The notes under the pieces were generated by a model that had not been told where the DNA came from, did no database searches, and saw only the letters and a program-made list of their open reading frames with translations. Of a stretch of 64,000 bases of DNA, positions 1 through 10,682 are shown in pieces. The first letter of the stretch is position 1; every line of letters begins with the position of its first letter. Source of the stretch: RUG11462 sp045539315 (GTDB taxonomy: Bacteria; Bacillota; Clostridia; Oscillospirales; Acutalibacteraceae); the NCBI GenBank assembly GCA_045539315.1, contig JAZQFC010000041.1, forward strand, positions 1 to 64,000. Direction: 5' to 3'. Made by a program: the position numbers and the translations under genes.

Positions 1-405
1 TCCTTTTTCTTTTAAAATTTCAATTGCTTTGGTAATAATCGACGGAATCGGAACGCCCATCAAACCAGCGTTCTCGACAATGCTTATAAGTTCATTCGCC
101 ATAAAAGCAATAATAATCGCATTACGTATGTAGTCAGCACCGATAACAACATCTAACAAATGCCCTACTAATACAAACAACAAAATCGCACCTTTTCTGC
201 AAATTCCTTTAAATCCTGCTTTGCTTTCAAGACCGCCATTTTCTGTCTTGCTTGATTTCTTAAAAACACCTGCAACAATGATTCCTGTTATATAATCAAT
301 TGCCATAAATACGATTAAAGATATCATAGCACTGTCCCAACCCCCAAAAAGATAAGCAATCGCCGAACCGACTGCGCCTATAGTAGTAATTATTAAACTT
401 TTCAT
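1..405 (-). CDS. Phage holin, family 4 (Cp-1/TcdE type), 3' end beyond window
   Basis: A small membrane protein that should form lesions in the inner membrane so the endolysin can reach the cell wall. At least 135 codons are visible from the ATG at 405. The reading frame has hydrophobic segments near residues 4-20, 26-47 and 73-90, with the phrase MAIDYITGII typical of this holin family, a basic lysine/serine linker, and a C-terminal stretch typical of the family (MANELISIVENAGLMG). The start overlaps the stop of the upstream 76-residue gene in an ATGA arrangement, so the two are probably translationally coupled. The stop codon is outside the window. Confidence 0.85.
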   Translation of the reverse strand, partial: MKSLIITTIGAVGSAIAYLFGGWDSAMISLIVFMAIDYITGIIVAGVFKKSSKTENGGLESKAGFKGICRKGAILLFVLVGHLLDVVIGADYIRNAIIIAFMANELISIVENAGLMGVPIPSIITKAIEILKEKG

Positions 406-632
406 TTTGATATTTCCTCGCTTTCTAATTTATTTATCTCATCTCGCCAAACCTTGCGTTGAAGTTTAATTGGTTCAAATTCTTCATCCGTCAACTCGCC
501 CTCATGGTGTTTAAGCGATAGATAATCAGTATCTTTGAGATTTTGTTTTAATTCCATAATTTTGAATTCAACAGGAACTTCGATTTTAACATCTTCAATT
601 TCCTTATAAACGCCATTAACTGATACTTTCAT
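402..632 (-). CDS. Small hypothetical protein between tail fibre and holin
   Basis: A 76-residue acidic protein, predicted mostly helical, with no membrane segment or recognised domain. It overlaps the end of the tail-fibre gene by 17 nt and its stop overlaps the holin start, so it belongs to the same transcript. Small genes at this position in Firmicutes phages are often fibre-assembly or XkdX-like proteins, but no residues here confirm that. Function unknown. Confidence 0.75.
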   Translation of the reverse strand: MKVSVNGVYKEIEDVKIEVPVEFKIMELKQNLKDTDYLSLKHHEGELTDEEFEPIKLQRKVWRDEINKLESEEISK

Positions 633-2442
633 TTGCTTTTACTCCTTTAACTAATAGTGTTGTGCCAACTGGGAACGTTGATGTTTCTGAACCTAACAAT
701 AAATGAATTGATTTGATGTTTTCCTCTGTCTGTAAATAACCTTTGTCAAAAGTATATTTTTGTAAACTACCCAGATGACTTGCTGAATTAACAATTACCC
801 ATTTAGCACTTATTTCCCCATTTTCTTTATCTATATCCGCATAGAATTCTCTATCTGAAGTAGCCCTCCAACTGCTAACAAAACCTACTGTTACATTAGA
901 TGCAGAGGTTGCCGTACCACCTTGAATTCGTATGTAGCCACTGACAGCACTTTCACCTGCCGGAATAAACATATGAATTCTTGCTTTTGTTAAATTTAAG
1001 TCTGTTAACGAAAAAGCATTTTGTTCCTCTGTTAAAGTTTCTTCGTGTATAATTTCATAATCGCTTTCTTTATCGGCTTTTGCATCTAAATCGGTCTTGT
1101 CTGCTTTGTCGCCAACACCGATATCATCCGTCAACTCACTCAACTTTGTAGGAACTGTTATAGCATCAATAAGCGATTTCAACATAACACCTTGTTTAGC
1201 ACTTAACGGCTTATTTGAAACAGAAGTAGTAAGATTATCAATAATATCACTAACATTAACTTTTGAAGTAGTAATGCTATCAATTAAACTCTTATTCGCC
1301 TTAATATAAGCAACAATTTCGCTCATTTGGTCGAGCGTGGTATCATCACTATCAAGCAGCGCATTGATTCGAGCAGTTAACTCTGTAACCAACAAACGAA
1401 TATCATTATGCGCTTCTTCGTTAACATTGTGATTAGTTAAATCTTTTTTCAACGCAACAAGATTTTCATCAATTTCAACATAAAAACCATCTTCTGACTT
1501 TTTTAAGCCATTACCAGTATTAACATCTAAATCACCATCATTAGAACAAATGGTTTTACCTGTGCCGATTCTTAACAACTTATTGCCTTCGTCACCTTCT
1601 ACCCATTGCATTGCTTCATTAGCAAGTTCAAATTTTTCTTGCGCATTAATACTGTTTCTTGCTTCTTCAGCAGTTCCACCAATAGCCCCAATATTCTCTC
1701 TCGCCTGTGCTTTTTGTTCATCAGTTAACTCTTGCTTCGAGTTGTATCGCACTCCATCAACACCTTGCGCGATTTCTTTTGTTTGCTCGAAATAATTTTT
1801 AGCCTTGTCAGCCGAAGATTTTGCATTTGTTTCTGATGTACTCGCATTATCTGCCGATGCACTCGCACTTTCTGCACTATCTTTTGCAGAACCAACACTA
1901 GCAACATTTTCATCATAAAGTGCTTTAGCACTATCATAGTTTTCTTTTGCTTTACTAGAATCTTGTGCTAACTCTTTTGCTTCGTTAACAATTTCATCGT
2001 TTTTCCTTTTTTCGTTAACAACCGCTAAATACATTTCGGTTGTATCTCTGTTGTATTCACTTATCGTTGCAGAAGTGTCACCGGTTGCTTTGTTACCAAG
2101 ATACAGTCTTACAGGTAATGAGCAAATTCTTTGAACTAGCCCTGTCTCGCTAACTACTTCTTCAAGTAAATAAGCAGTAGCAGTACCACCTGCGTCAATA
2201 ATAGATTTCGGCACAGGTGCAGTAACTTTGCCTTCGACCGCTTCAAGCAAAATAGTTTCTTCGTAAGTATCGGCACATCCATGCCATTCAATTTTAAACT
2301 GTTTGCCTTCTGTACCAATGGCAGAAACATCAAAGGTAATCTTGCATGGCAAAACATCCCCTTGCGTTCCTGCGAATTTTCTTTGCCTGATATCAATTTT
2401 TCTATCAGCCAAAATTTTCACGTTAAAACTTAAATCACCCAT
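616..2442 (-). CDS. Tail fibre / receptor-binding protein (BppU-like N-terminus)
   Basis: A 608-residue protein expected to sit at the tail tip and bind the host surface. Residues ~1-120 resemble the N-terminal attachment domain of BppU-type baseplate proteins. Residues ~120-230 are an alanine/serine/lysine-rich coiled coil. A linker motif common in phage fibres (LTDEQKAQARENIGAIG) follows near residue 240, and near residue 420 there is a second fibre motif (NKPLSAKQGVMLKSLIDAI). The C-terminal ~130 residues are beta-rich and are the likely receptor-binding head. Element B has no equivalent gene. The BppU assignment is by eye; the fibre role is more secure. Confidence 0.8.
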   Translation of the reverse strand: MGDLSFNVKILADRKIDIRQRKFAGTQGDVLPCKITFDVSAIGTEGKQFKIEWHGCADTYEETILLEAVEGKVTAPVPKSIIDAGGTATAYLLEEVVSETGLVQRICSLPVRLYLGNKATGDTSATISEYNRDTTEMYLAVVNEKRKNDEIVNEAKELAQDSSKAKENYDSAKALYDENVASVGSAKDSAESASASADNASTSETNAKSSADKAKNYFEQTKEIAQGVDGVRYNSKQELTDEQKAQARENIGAIGGTAEEARNSINAQEKFELANEAMQWVEGDEGNKLLRIGTGKTICSNDGDLDVNTGNGLKKSEDGFYVEIDENLVALKKDLTNHNVNEEAHNDIRLLVTELTARINALLDSDDTTLDQMSEIVAYIKANKSLIDSITTSKVNVSDIIDNLTTSVSNKPLSAKQGVMLKSLIDAITVPTKLSELTDDIGVGDKADKTDLDAKADKESDYEIIHEETLTEEQNAFSLTDLNLTKARIHMFIPAGESAVSGYIRIQGGTATSASNVTVGFVSSWRATSDREFYADIDKENGEISAKWVIVNSASHLGSLQKYTFDKGYLQTEENIKSIHLLLGSETSTFPVGTTLLVKGVKANESIS

Positions 2443-2464
2443 AAAATTTAACTCCTTTGTATTA

Positions 2465-2497
2465 AAAAAGGGACTACTCTATTAAAGAGTAATCCCC
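2465..2497 (-). terminator. Hairpin terminator between giant protein and fibre genes
   Basis: Read on the minus strand, a 10-11 bp hairpin with one mismatch is followed by a T-run. It lies just after the 2718-residue gene and before the fibre ribosome site, so it could lower transcription of the fibre and lysis genes relative to the upstream genes. Confidence 0.7.
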
Positions 2498-2505
2498 TTG
2501 TTTTG

Positions 2506-5500
2506 TTATCCAGGATAATCTGAATTAATACCTGACCTTATTGAACTTTCATAAGCAGTAATATATTTTAGTTTATCACTCGGTTTAAGGTTGCTAAAAT
2601 AATCGTAAACGCCATTATAAGTAACTTTTCTGCCATCAAGATAAACAAACGCCATCGAAATATATTTCTCTTCATCGCCTGCGTCAGAGTTTCTTATAGC
2701 GTCTAATTTATCTTGTTTCTTATCGGTGCTATCGTACCCTTCATTAGCAACAAACATACCACCAATGTCATAACCATTCTTGGAAGCAGTATCAATAAAC
2801 GCATCAGTTTTGTTTAAATCATCTCTCTGCTTATCTCTGATAAACTTAACAGCCATATCAACCATACTCATTTTATCAGTTGCACCACTGTAGTTTGATT
2901 CAATGCTATCAAGCAACTCATCAACTGCATTCACATCAGTCTTAATCTCTTGCGATTCTTCCGCTTGCTCTGAATACTTTGCTTTAAGATAATCAGCCAT
3001 TGAAACGCCACGTTCAAGATAAAGTTTTATTTTCAAATCTGTACTTGATAACGTATAATCGCTAACAGTAGTTTTAGCCAAATTTTCGCAATAAGTATAA
3101 ACATCGGCAAGCATATCAACCTTTGTATCATCATCTGCATTTGTGTAAAACGCAGAATTGATAACCTCATCAATATACTTGTAAGCATTCTGCCCTGCTT
3201 CCATTTGGAACTGCTCATACTCATCAGCATTAAGATACTTATAAACACCGTTAACGCTGATTTTATTATCAACCGTTTCAGGTAACACTAATTTATTACC
3301 CTTTGCGTTATATAGTCTTGCGATTTCAGTATTAACCGCATCATAATCAACCGATGAATAATAACCAGGCGAAATAAAATTAGAAACTATTCTGCCAACA
3401 ATTGATTCATCAACTTCCGTCTCGCCCCAAGCATTTCTATAAGGATTTTTACCCCAGTTGCCTGTCTTACTGCTAACAGTATTAGCAACTTTTTGTAACC
3501 ATTCAGGCACAGCCGAATTTTTATCAACATAATTCTTTCTTCTTGTGCCATCAAAAACCCTTGTAATCTGTCCTGCAAGTGTAGGCAACGCTTGTGTGAA
3601 GTATGATGTTATAGAATCAATTACAATGCTTGTTGATGGGCTATCAGACCATTTAATCGTTTCAAGAGTATCGTTAATACCTTGCAACATTGAAAGGTTT
3701 GTAAGTGGCTCTAAAGCACCGTCAAGCGCATTTACAAAAGCGGTAGCCCAGTTTTCATTTTCACCTGATAAAATCTTTTGAAGTTCTACACCAATAAAGA
3801 AAGGAATACAAGAAGGTGCAGCCCAGTCAACCGTGTAAGATTTACCCCACAAAGTAATGGAATATTCCTGTTCACCATTTTGTTGTCTGAACCATTTATC
3901 TTCATCATCACCCATACCGCCAATAGCAACGCCTAAAGAACCAAGTAAAACGCCAAGAGCCATAATGCCTGTACCGGCAAGACCGCTTGAAATTCCATCA
4001 ATATACTGTGATGCAGTAATTTTGCCATTTCTTAAATCGAAACTGCCTTTTAACAAGGTTTTAATAAGACCAATCGGCGAATATTCGACACCACGTTTTA
4101 AAATGTTAATTGGTGTCTTCTTAAATGGTAAAATGCCTTCAATTAAAACATTAGAAATAAGATTGTTATGAGACATTCGGTTTATCGCCTCTGCCACTGC
4201 AGAAGCATCTCTATAAGTTGCTTTTTGCGCTTCAAGTGTAGCATATTCTCTTGCTTCCCAAAGTTGCTTTTCGGTTAAATTATTAACATCAAGTTTCCTT
4301 GCAGTAACAAACCTTGCAAAAGCCATTTTGTAATGCTGTTTCAAGAAAATAATGTCTTCTTTTTCGAGCATATCAAAGTTAAACTTTCTCGCACCTTCAA
4401 GAATTTTTGATTTAAACACTCGTGTGTATTCTTGAATTTGAGAACCATCTTGATATTTACCGCCAGAAGAAACAAACTCTTTCATTTGCTCGAAATCTTT
4501 TTCTGCAAACTCTTTAACTTCTTTTGAAACTTTAATCGCCTTTGTTCGATTATTTACATCACGAATAAAGGTGTGTTCCATAGCAGTAGCAAGACCATTT
4601 TTAATCGAAATAGCAGGCATAAAAATCGCATTACCAACCAAGTTACGAATATGAGTTCTTGGATTGCCAAGCATAGATAAATATCGCCAAGCATTCCATT
4701 TATCAAGAAATGTCGGTGGCACTTGTTCACCAAGCGATTTCATAATATCTTCGCTTGCCTTTTGAACTTCCCCATCGCTTTTAGCATTCATCATACGAGT
4801 AGCAAGTGATTCTTCAATTTTAACTCGTTTTTTGTTTTTGCCAAACTTTTTCTCAATATCTCTGTTTATCGAATCAGTAACTTTCTGCAAATAATAAAGC
4901 CGTCCTACACCACCCATATTTTTGAGTAGTGAGAACGCCTGAACTACTTGACCTGCTCGAGTACCAACTTCACAAAGTTCTGCAGTAAGTGTCAAAACCT
5001 TGTCGGCTTTGCCTTCATTAGCATACATTTCGAGAAGCCCTTCAGCAACTGCTATTTTGTTTTTATCAAGCAAAGTTTTACCTGAAACAACATCATTCCA
5101 AATAATTTCGGCTTCGCCATCTTTAAGTTGTTTTTGCGCATAATCAAGCGCTTCTTTATCGCTCCAACGCTTATGACTTAATGCTTCATTAACAACTTGT
5201 TCCTTAATCTGTTCAAGTGTAGCATCGTCAACACTGCCCTTTTCCATAATGCTTCGAGCAACATAAGAAGTAAATTGATTTTCACTTGTTCTCTTTGGAA
5301 CTGCAATGTCCCTCTCGGCATTCATACCTTCTGGAATAGAGCCATACTTGTCAACAAGCCCATCAAAATCATCAGAAATTGAAAGTTTTGGATTGACATT
5401 TTCATCATAATTAGTTATACTAATATTAGCAGAGGATGAAACTCCCTTTGAAGCCAGTTCACCATTATTTTGGGTGTTGGCAGGGGAATTATTTTGTCTT

Positions 5501-8500
5501 CTGCTTTTTTTATTGTTTTTTGTTAAGTAGAAAGTTACCAAATCAAAAGCTCTTCGTTTTTTAGAAGCAATTTCAATTGATAAAAAATCATAATCGCTAT
5601 ACGTTTTTTTAAATCTTAACCTGTTTTCTCCATTTTCTTCAAACCACTCAACAGTGTCATAGTTGCACACAACATCATACAGTCTGTAAATTGCTTGTTT
5701 TATCTCTTTTACAGTTTTAAAGTGTTTGCTAATATGTTTTATATCATCGCTTGATAATGAAAAAGTATACTGTCCATTTTTGAAAATGTCTTTGTTAATA
5801 TCGCTCTTTATTTTTGATATAACATCATCAGGCAAAGAGCTTAAATAATAATTTTCTTTTAACTTTTTCTCTGACAGAGATTTTTCTATAACATTTTCAA
5901 GTTCTGCTTCAGATTCAACAACAATACCATTTCGAGATTTAATATTGTTAAGATTTTCTTTGTTAATGTTTGAAAAGCTTTCAAAATCAAATTTTTCATC
6001 ACTAATACTAAACCTAATATCATCTTGACCTTCATCAAATCTCTTTGAAAGCGGAATAATATCACCGTCATCATCATAAACAACTGGCTCTGCAGATTTA
6101 ATTTGGTTAGGTGAGAATGCAACAGCAACATTTCTATCCTCACTTAATACTCCGTCTACACCTAAAACACTAATGACATTGTTAAGAAACTCTTGTGGTT
6201 TACCTGTATATGAATAACTTAATCTCTCATATATACCTAAATCGTATTCAGCATCATCATATTCAAACTCAATGCCTAATTTATTGCAAAACTTTGTTAA
6301 TGACTCTTTTGAAAAATTCTTGCTTGTATCGGTTATAGGGTCGGTAATGTTTAAATAAGTTTTTAAAGAGTGTTTATACGAGTATTGCAATTTTTTACCT
6401 GCCATAAAGTAAAAACCAAGTCCTAATTTATTATCTTGAGAGATAAAATTAGCATCAAAAATTGAAAAATCTGTGTCTGTTCCATGATAACAAACAAGCA
6501 AGTTGCCATCAGCATCACGAACTTTTGAATCTTTGAGTTTTTCTTCCGCAACTTCATCAACCATTTTCTGCGCAGTTTTCAAATCACCTTCGCGGACTGC
6601 TTTTAGGTAGTCGGTGTCGGTTTTTTCACTAATAGAAAAAGCAGGGGTATCTACCTCTGCCTTAATTCCTTGTCTATTTTGCTGATTTTTGTCCGAAATT
6701 CTTGTTCGGTTGGTTTTGTTTTGATTATTTCTAAATACATTTCTATCGCCTTTGGAAGATTTGTTTTTGGCATCGTTATCAACAGTGCTTCTGTCGTTCC
6801 AACTATATTGTTCGAATACTTCAGTGACGCCATAGTCTCGAATAATTCTGTTAATTGACTTTCTAATACCTTGTCCATCATAAACTCCCTCTTTAATAAT
6901 AGTATCTCTTATTTCATCTAACACAAATTGATTTTCTTCTGATACACAATATATGTTGTAAACCTGAAAATCGTGGGCATCTTTACCAGTAGGAATTCGT
7001 TCTGATAATATTATTTTATTTCCAACTACAACGGTTATTTTGTCGCCTATATTGACCTTTTCTAAATAACCCAAACTTGCAATTTGAGAATAATAAGATT
7101 TCCATTCTGATTTACTCAAAACATTATAAAATTGATTAACCAACTCGCCTTCCTTGTTGGCTTTGCTAACATTATACCACTTGCCATCATCCCTGTCAAC
7201 AGAAACACTCATAGAAGTTTTGCTATTAAAAACTACCTTGTTATCATTTTCAACAGTTTTTTCTGTTCTTACAACCTTTGAAAACTCGTTTTCAAGTTTA
7301 GTTATCTTCGCACCGTCATACAAACCAAGATTTTTGATGTTTTTAAGAAGTCTGCGCATAAAATCACAAAACTTTTGCCAAACACTTTTATCTTCAAACG
7401 CTCTTTCCAACTCGGCAACAGTGCTTTTAATATCTTTACCGTTATAAAGATTGTCCATAACAAAATCGGCATAAAATTCAAAATCATCATCGGTATTTGT
7501 GCCTACGCCACCCCTTTGTGATTTATAATGATTTTTAATAAGACCAATTTTGCCTTCTAAAGTTAAAGTTGCATCATAGCCTTCAAGTTGCATTGCTTTG
7601 TTCTGCACCCATCGTTTGAATGCAGCAGAATTTGCAATAGCATTGTCAACACTTTCGGTAAACTTTTTATAATTTTGCTTGTTCTCTTGAAAATGCACAA
7701 ACTCGTGTTTAAATACATATTTTTCAACAGATTTTTCGTTAATATAAACTTCTTTACCATTTCTGTGTTTGAAACCATTTATAACATTTTTGCCATTGCC
7801 ATCACTACTGTAAAAATATGCAGTAATACCTTGCTTCAAATAAAACTCTGATACTGCCTTCATCTCATTACTATACTCTGATGGCAAAATACCAACTGCA
7901 ATATCGCCATTTCGAACAATATTACCTTCGCTATCTCTAATGGTGGTAAGTTTTCTAACTTCATCTGCAATTGCTTTCCTTTGCTCATTTGCAACTGCGT
8001 TATTAATAGCAATTTCAGTATTATTAGTGCCTTGCTGACTTAATTCGTTTTCAACAATTTGTGCAGTTTCATCGTTGTACAACTCATTGTCAATTTCTTT
8101 ACCAAGCATAGACTTATTCATTTGACCTTGTTGCATATCAATTAATTCTGCATCTATCTGCTGGGCAATATCGTCATCAAGCATACGATTTGTGTTGTCA
8201 AAATCAACATTTTCGCCATTTTGCTCAATATAAAGTTGGAGTTGCGCAAGTTCCCTCGAAGCACTTTCAAGTGCCTCATCATAAGCCTTTTGGTTAGTCT
8301 CATTAGGTGAATGTTCGGTAATACTTGCAACATCGTTAAGATTATTTAAAGCAACTTCTGCCTTTTTAGTATCAAGACCAAGTTCTTTCGCTTTATCAAG
8401 TATAACTTGTTGTTTATTATTAATCAAAGCACTTTGACCAAACTCTAGCGCATTATCAGACTTTTTAAAATCTGAATTAAACTTGTTTTGAGCAATGTTA

Positions 8501-10662
8501 GTACCAGCACCTAAAACGCCACCTGAAACTGCGCCTGCCATAGATTCGGAAACGAATTCAAGCCCTGCTTCCTTCCACGCTTTTTTAGTTGCCTCTTCTT
8601 GTGAATAACCTTCATCAATATATTTTTGAATGTTAATCTGTAAATTAGACTGTTGACCTGCAACTGCTAAATCAACAGCAAAATTTGCAAGAGATGAAGC
8701 ACCTTCTTCGCTCATTTCTGTAAGCGCATTATTTCTGATAGATTTCCAGATTGCGTCTCCTGCTTTTATACTCATCAATTCTTCAATACTGTATTTTTCA
8801 GTAAGCCATTCAATAGCACCTGATGAAATGCCTAATGTCAATGCCTGTGCATCGTCAAGACCACGCTTTTTAGCATCGATAACAGTATTTGAATAAGCAT
8901 TTGATGAAACGATACCTTGCATTATTCTGCTCGTACCTTTTGCAGTAGTTCCTGCAAGTTTGCCAAGCCCTTTAGAAGCAACAAGTTCAACCGCAAAATC
9001 AACAATTCCAAGTCCTGTTGAATAAAGCCAACTTAAAACTTCGCCACCGGCACCGCCAACGCTTTCACTTATGTCAGCACTAACACCACCACGAACAGAA
9101 GTTGAATAATTAGATAGTGAATGCCAATCATCATAAGGGTCTAATTCTTCACCTTGTACTTTGTTAACAACATCGCCAACAAGTGAAGAAATTCCACCAA
9201 CAATGTTAGCAGGAACACTTAAAGCAGAATGTAAAATCTGCTCACCAAGTGAAGCGTTTTTATACTTCTCATAATCGGCTTGAAGTTGTCTTTCGCCCAT
9301 GTCATTGGTATCTTTAACTGCATCAACATAATCAATAGCACTTTGAATAAATGCTCTTTTTTCAGTTGCATTATTAGTATTGTTCGCCTTTTTAAGATAA
9401 TATAAAACAAGTTGTTTTTCGCTTGCGTTAAGAAGTTCAATATCATCTAAAGTTGAAAACTCTGTACTATCAGCAAACTTGCCGTCTTTATAATCAAACC
9501 AATAAGTCTGCTTATCATCATCGCCTAAATTGTTGATATATTCATCATCAAATTCGTAAGTTTCTTTTAAGAATTTTCTAAAGCCAGCATCATTTATGTC
9601 TGCTTCGTTTTGTTTAGTTGTTTCATCTTGATAAAACTCTTTCAAACCACTTGATAAGTTTGAAATCTCTTTATCTGAATTAGATGTCTTTGTCAACTTA
9701 ACAAAATCGTCATTATTTTGTACTGAAGTGTACTTGCTTGTTTTATCGTTATATTGAACAAAGTTATTTCTTGAAACTTCATAACGTTGTTTTTTCGCCT
9801 TTAATTCGTCAATTTCCTTTTGACGCTTGTACTCACTTGTTTTAACAGGCACATTGAAACCGGCATCGGTTGTTTGCCACTCTGTTTTAAGAACTTTGCC
9901 TTCTGCTTCTAACTTTTTAATTTCGCTCTCGATATAAGCAACTTGTTTGTTGTAATAATCATCATCTTTATAGCCATAATCTTCTGCATAACTTTCAAGC
10001 CACTTCTTTTTCTTTGTCCAGTCAAGGTCGTGAAGCATAGAAGCCTTATCATTAACAAGTTTATTAAGTTCTTCTTGCACCTTTTCATAAGAAAGATTAG
10101 TACCATAATACTCTTTCATTTTTTCGTTATCAACAAAAGTATTATAGTCTTCTTCGGTTTCAAAAGAATTCAAAACTTTACTGTATGAGCCAATACCTTT
10201 ATTTCTTTTTTTAATATTAGAAATATCTTTTTTAAGTTGCGAAACAACACTATTATAATGATTTTCGCCATAAGCAGAAATGAAACTGTCCTTATTTTGC
10301 TCAATTTGGTTATAAATCTCTTTTGCTTCTGCTCGAAGGTCGCTATGTAACTTTCTAATATAATCGCTATTATCTTTAGAAGCATAACCATTGTTATAAT
10401 AGTCATTGGTCTGATTAAATAAATCATCAGAAGTGTTAATATAATCTTTAATACGAGTGCCAATGTCAATACCTAACTCTGTGCGATTTTTAGCATTTTC
10501 ATTTGCAGTTTGAACATAACTACTATCCCATCTGAATTTAGAAATTTCTATCCCTTTGTTTTTATTAGTCGAGATTTGATAACCACTTTCTATTTCGTTG
10601 TTTTGTCTTCTGCGTTCTTCGTGATATTTGCGTTTTTTCTTTGCTTTTTCTAAAACTGACAT
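2506..10662 (-). CDS. Giant polyvalent virion protein (metallopeptidase, ADP-ribosyltransferase and nuclease-like domains)
   Basis: A 2718-residue protein, the largest in the window. Visible order: a charged coiled-coil N-terminus (1-460); a glycine/alanine-rich amphipathic part (470-730); a zinc-metallopeptidase-like motif HEFVH at 986-990; a beta-rich part (1150-1290) I do not recognise; an ADP-ribosyltransferase-like domain with the YHGT motif near 1392-1396 and GLGFYF near 1414-1420; a Barnase/EndoU/colicin-like nuclease domain (PBECR type) around 1600-1720; a helical domain (1780-2200) with the phage phrase RYLSMLGNPRTHIRNLVGN near 1993-2011; hydrophobic segments near 2225-2255; and a helical C-terminus. 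Polyvalent proteins of phages are known to travel with the DNA into the host and disarm it. The position after the tail genes fits an ejected internal virion protein. The enzyme domains are pattern calls; catalytic activity is not proven. Confidence 0.75.
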   Translation of the reverse strand: MSVLEKAKKKRKYHEERRRQNNEIESGYQISTNKNKGIEISKFRWDSSYVQTANENAKNRTELGIDIGTRIKDYINTSDDLFNQTNDYYNNGYASKDNSDYIRKLHSDLRAEAKEIYNQIEQNKDSFISAYGENHYNSVVSQLKKDISNIKKRNKGIGSYSKVLNSFETEEDYNTFVDNEKMKEYYGTNLSYEKVQEELNKLVNDKASMLHDLDWTKKKKWLESYAEDYGYKDDDYYNKQVAYIESEIKKLEAEGKVLKTEWQTTDAGFNVPVKTSEYKRQKEIDELKAKKQRYEVSRNNFVQYNDKTSKYTSVQNNDDFVKLTKTSNSDKEISNLSSGLKEFYQDETTKQNEADINDAGFRKFLKETYEFDDEYINNLGDDDKQTYWFDYKDGKFADSTEFSTLDDIELLNASEKQLVLYYLKKANNTNNATEKRAFIQSAIDYVDAVKDTNDMGERQLQADYEKYKNASLGEQILHSALSVPANIVGGISSLVGDVVNKVQGEELDPYDDWHSLSNYSTSVRGGVSADISESVGGAGGEVLSWLYSTGLGIVDFAVELVASKGLGKLAGTTAKGTSRIMQGIVSSNAYSNTVIDAKKRGLDDAQALTLGISSGAIEWLTEKYSIEELMSIKAGDAIWKSIRNNALTEMSEEGASSLANFAVDLAVAGQQSNLQINIQKYIDEGYSQEEATKKAWKEAGLEFVSESMAGAVSGGVLGAGTNIAQNKFNSDFKKSDNALEFGQSALINNKQQVILDKAKELGLDTKKAEVALNNLNDVASITEHSPNETNQKAYDEALESASRELAQLQLYIEQNGENVDFDNTNRMLDDDIAQQIDAELIDMQQGQMNKSMLGKEIDNELYNDETAQIVENELSQQGTNNTEIAINNAVANEQRKAIADEVRKLTTIRDSEGNIVRNGDIAVGILPSEYSNEMKAVSEFYLKQGITAYFYSSDGNGKNVINGFKHRNGKEVYINEKSVEKYVFKHEFVHFQENKQNYKKFTESVDNAIANSAAFKRWVQNKAMQLEGYDATLTLEGKIGLIKNHYKSQRGGVGTNTDDDFEFYADFVMDNLYNGKDIKSTVAELERAFEDKSVWQKFCDFMRRLLKNIKNLGLYDGAKITKLENEFSKVVRTEKTVENDNKVVFNSKTSMSVSVDRDDGKWYNVSKANKEGELVNQFYNVLSKSEWKSYYSQIASLGYLEKVNIGDKITVVVGNKIILSERIPTGKDAHDFQVYNIYCVSEENQFVLDEIRDTIIKEGVYDGQGIRKSINRIIRDYGVTEVFEQYSWNDRSTVDNDAKNKSSKGDRNVFRNNQNKTNRTRISDKNQQNRQGIKAEVDTPAFSISEKTDTDYLKAVREGDLKTAQKMVDEVAEEKLKDSKVRDADGNLLVCYHGTDTDFSIFDANFISQDNKLGLGFYFMAGKKLQYSYKHSLKTYLNITDPITDTSKNFSKESLTKFCNKLGIEFEYDDAEYDLGIYERLSYSYTGKPQEFLNNVISVLGVDGVLSEDRNVAVAFSPNQIKSAEPVVYDDDGDIIPLSKRFDEGQDDIRFSISDEKFDFESFSNINKENLNNIKSRNGIVVESEAELENVIEKSLSEKKLKENYYLSSLPDDVISKIKSDINKDIFKNGQYTFSLSSDDIKHISKHFKTVKEIKQAIYRLYDVVCNYDTVEWFEENGENRLRFKKTYSDYDFLSIEIASKKRRAFDLVTFYLTKNNKKSRRQNNSPANTQNNGELASKGVSSSANISITNYDENVNPKLSISDDFDGLVDKYGSIPEGMNAERDIAVPKRTSENQFTSYVARSIMEKGSVDDATLEQIKEQVVNEALSHKRWSDKEALDYAQKQLKDGEAEIIWNDVVSGKTLLDKNKIAVAEGLLEMYANEGKADKVLTLTAELCEVGTRAGQVVQAFSLLKNMGGVGRLYYLQKVTDSINRDIEKKFGKNKKRVKIEESLATRMMNAKSDGEVQKASEDIMKSLGEQVPPTFLDKWNAWRYLSMLGNPRTHIRNLVGNAIFMPAISIKNGLATAMEHTFIRDVNNRTKAIKVSKEVKEFAEKDFEQMKEFVSSGGKYQDGSQIQEYTRVFKSKILEGARKFNFDMLEKEDIIFLKQHYKMAFARFVTARKLDVNNLTEKQLWEAREYATLEAQKATYRDASAVAEAINRMSHNNLISNVLIEGILPFKKTPINILKRGVEYSPIGLIKTLLKGSFDLRNGKITASQYIDGISSGLAGTGIMALGVLLGSLGVAIGGMGDDEDKWFRQQNGEQEYSITLWGKSYTVDWAAPSCIPFFIGVELQKILSGENENWATAFVNALDGALEPLTNLSMLQGINDTLETIKWSDSPSTSIVIDSITSYFTQALPTLAGQITRVFDGTRRKNYVDKNSAVPEWLQKVANTVSSKTGNWGKNPYRNAWGETEVDESIVGRIVSNFISPGYYSSVDYDAVNTEIARLYNAKGNKLVLPETVDNKISVNGVYKYLNADEYEQFQMEAGQNAYKYIDEVINSAFYTNADDDTKVDMLADVYTYCENLAKTTVSDYTLSSTDLKIKLYLERGVSMADYLKAKYSEQAEESQEIKTDVNAVDELLDSIESNYSGATDKMSMVDMAVKFIRDKQRDDLNKTDAFIDTASKNGYDIGGMFVANEGYDSTDKKQDKLDAIRNSDAGDEEKYISMAFVYLDGRKVTYNGVYDYFSNLKPSDKLKYITAYESSIRSGINSDYPG

Positions 10663-10682
10663 TTTATTACCTCTTTCAAAAG

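Noticed and set aside
3857..4171. 104-residue plus-strand frame opposite the giant gene
   Set aside because: Proline/serine-rich translation typical of an antisense shadow.
7588..7851. 87-residue hydrophobic plus-strand frame inside the giant gene
   Set aside because: Antisense shadow of coding sequence; no ribosome site or promoter.
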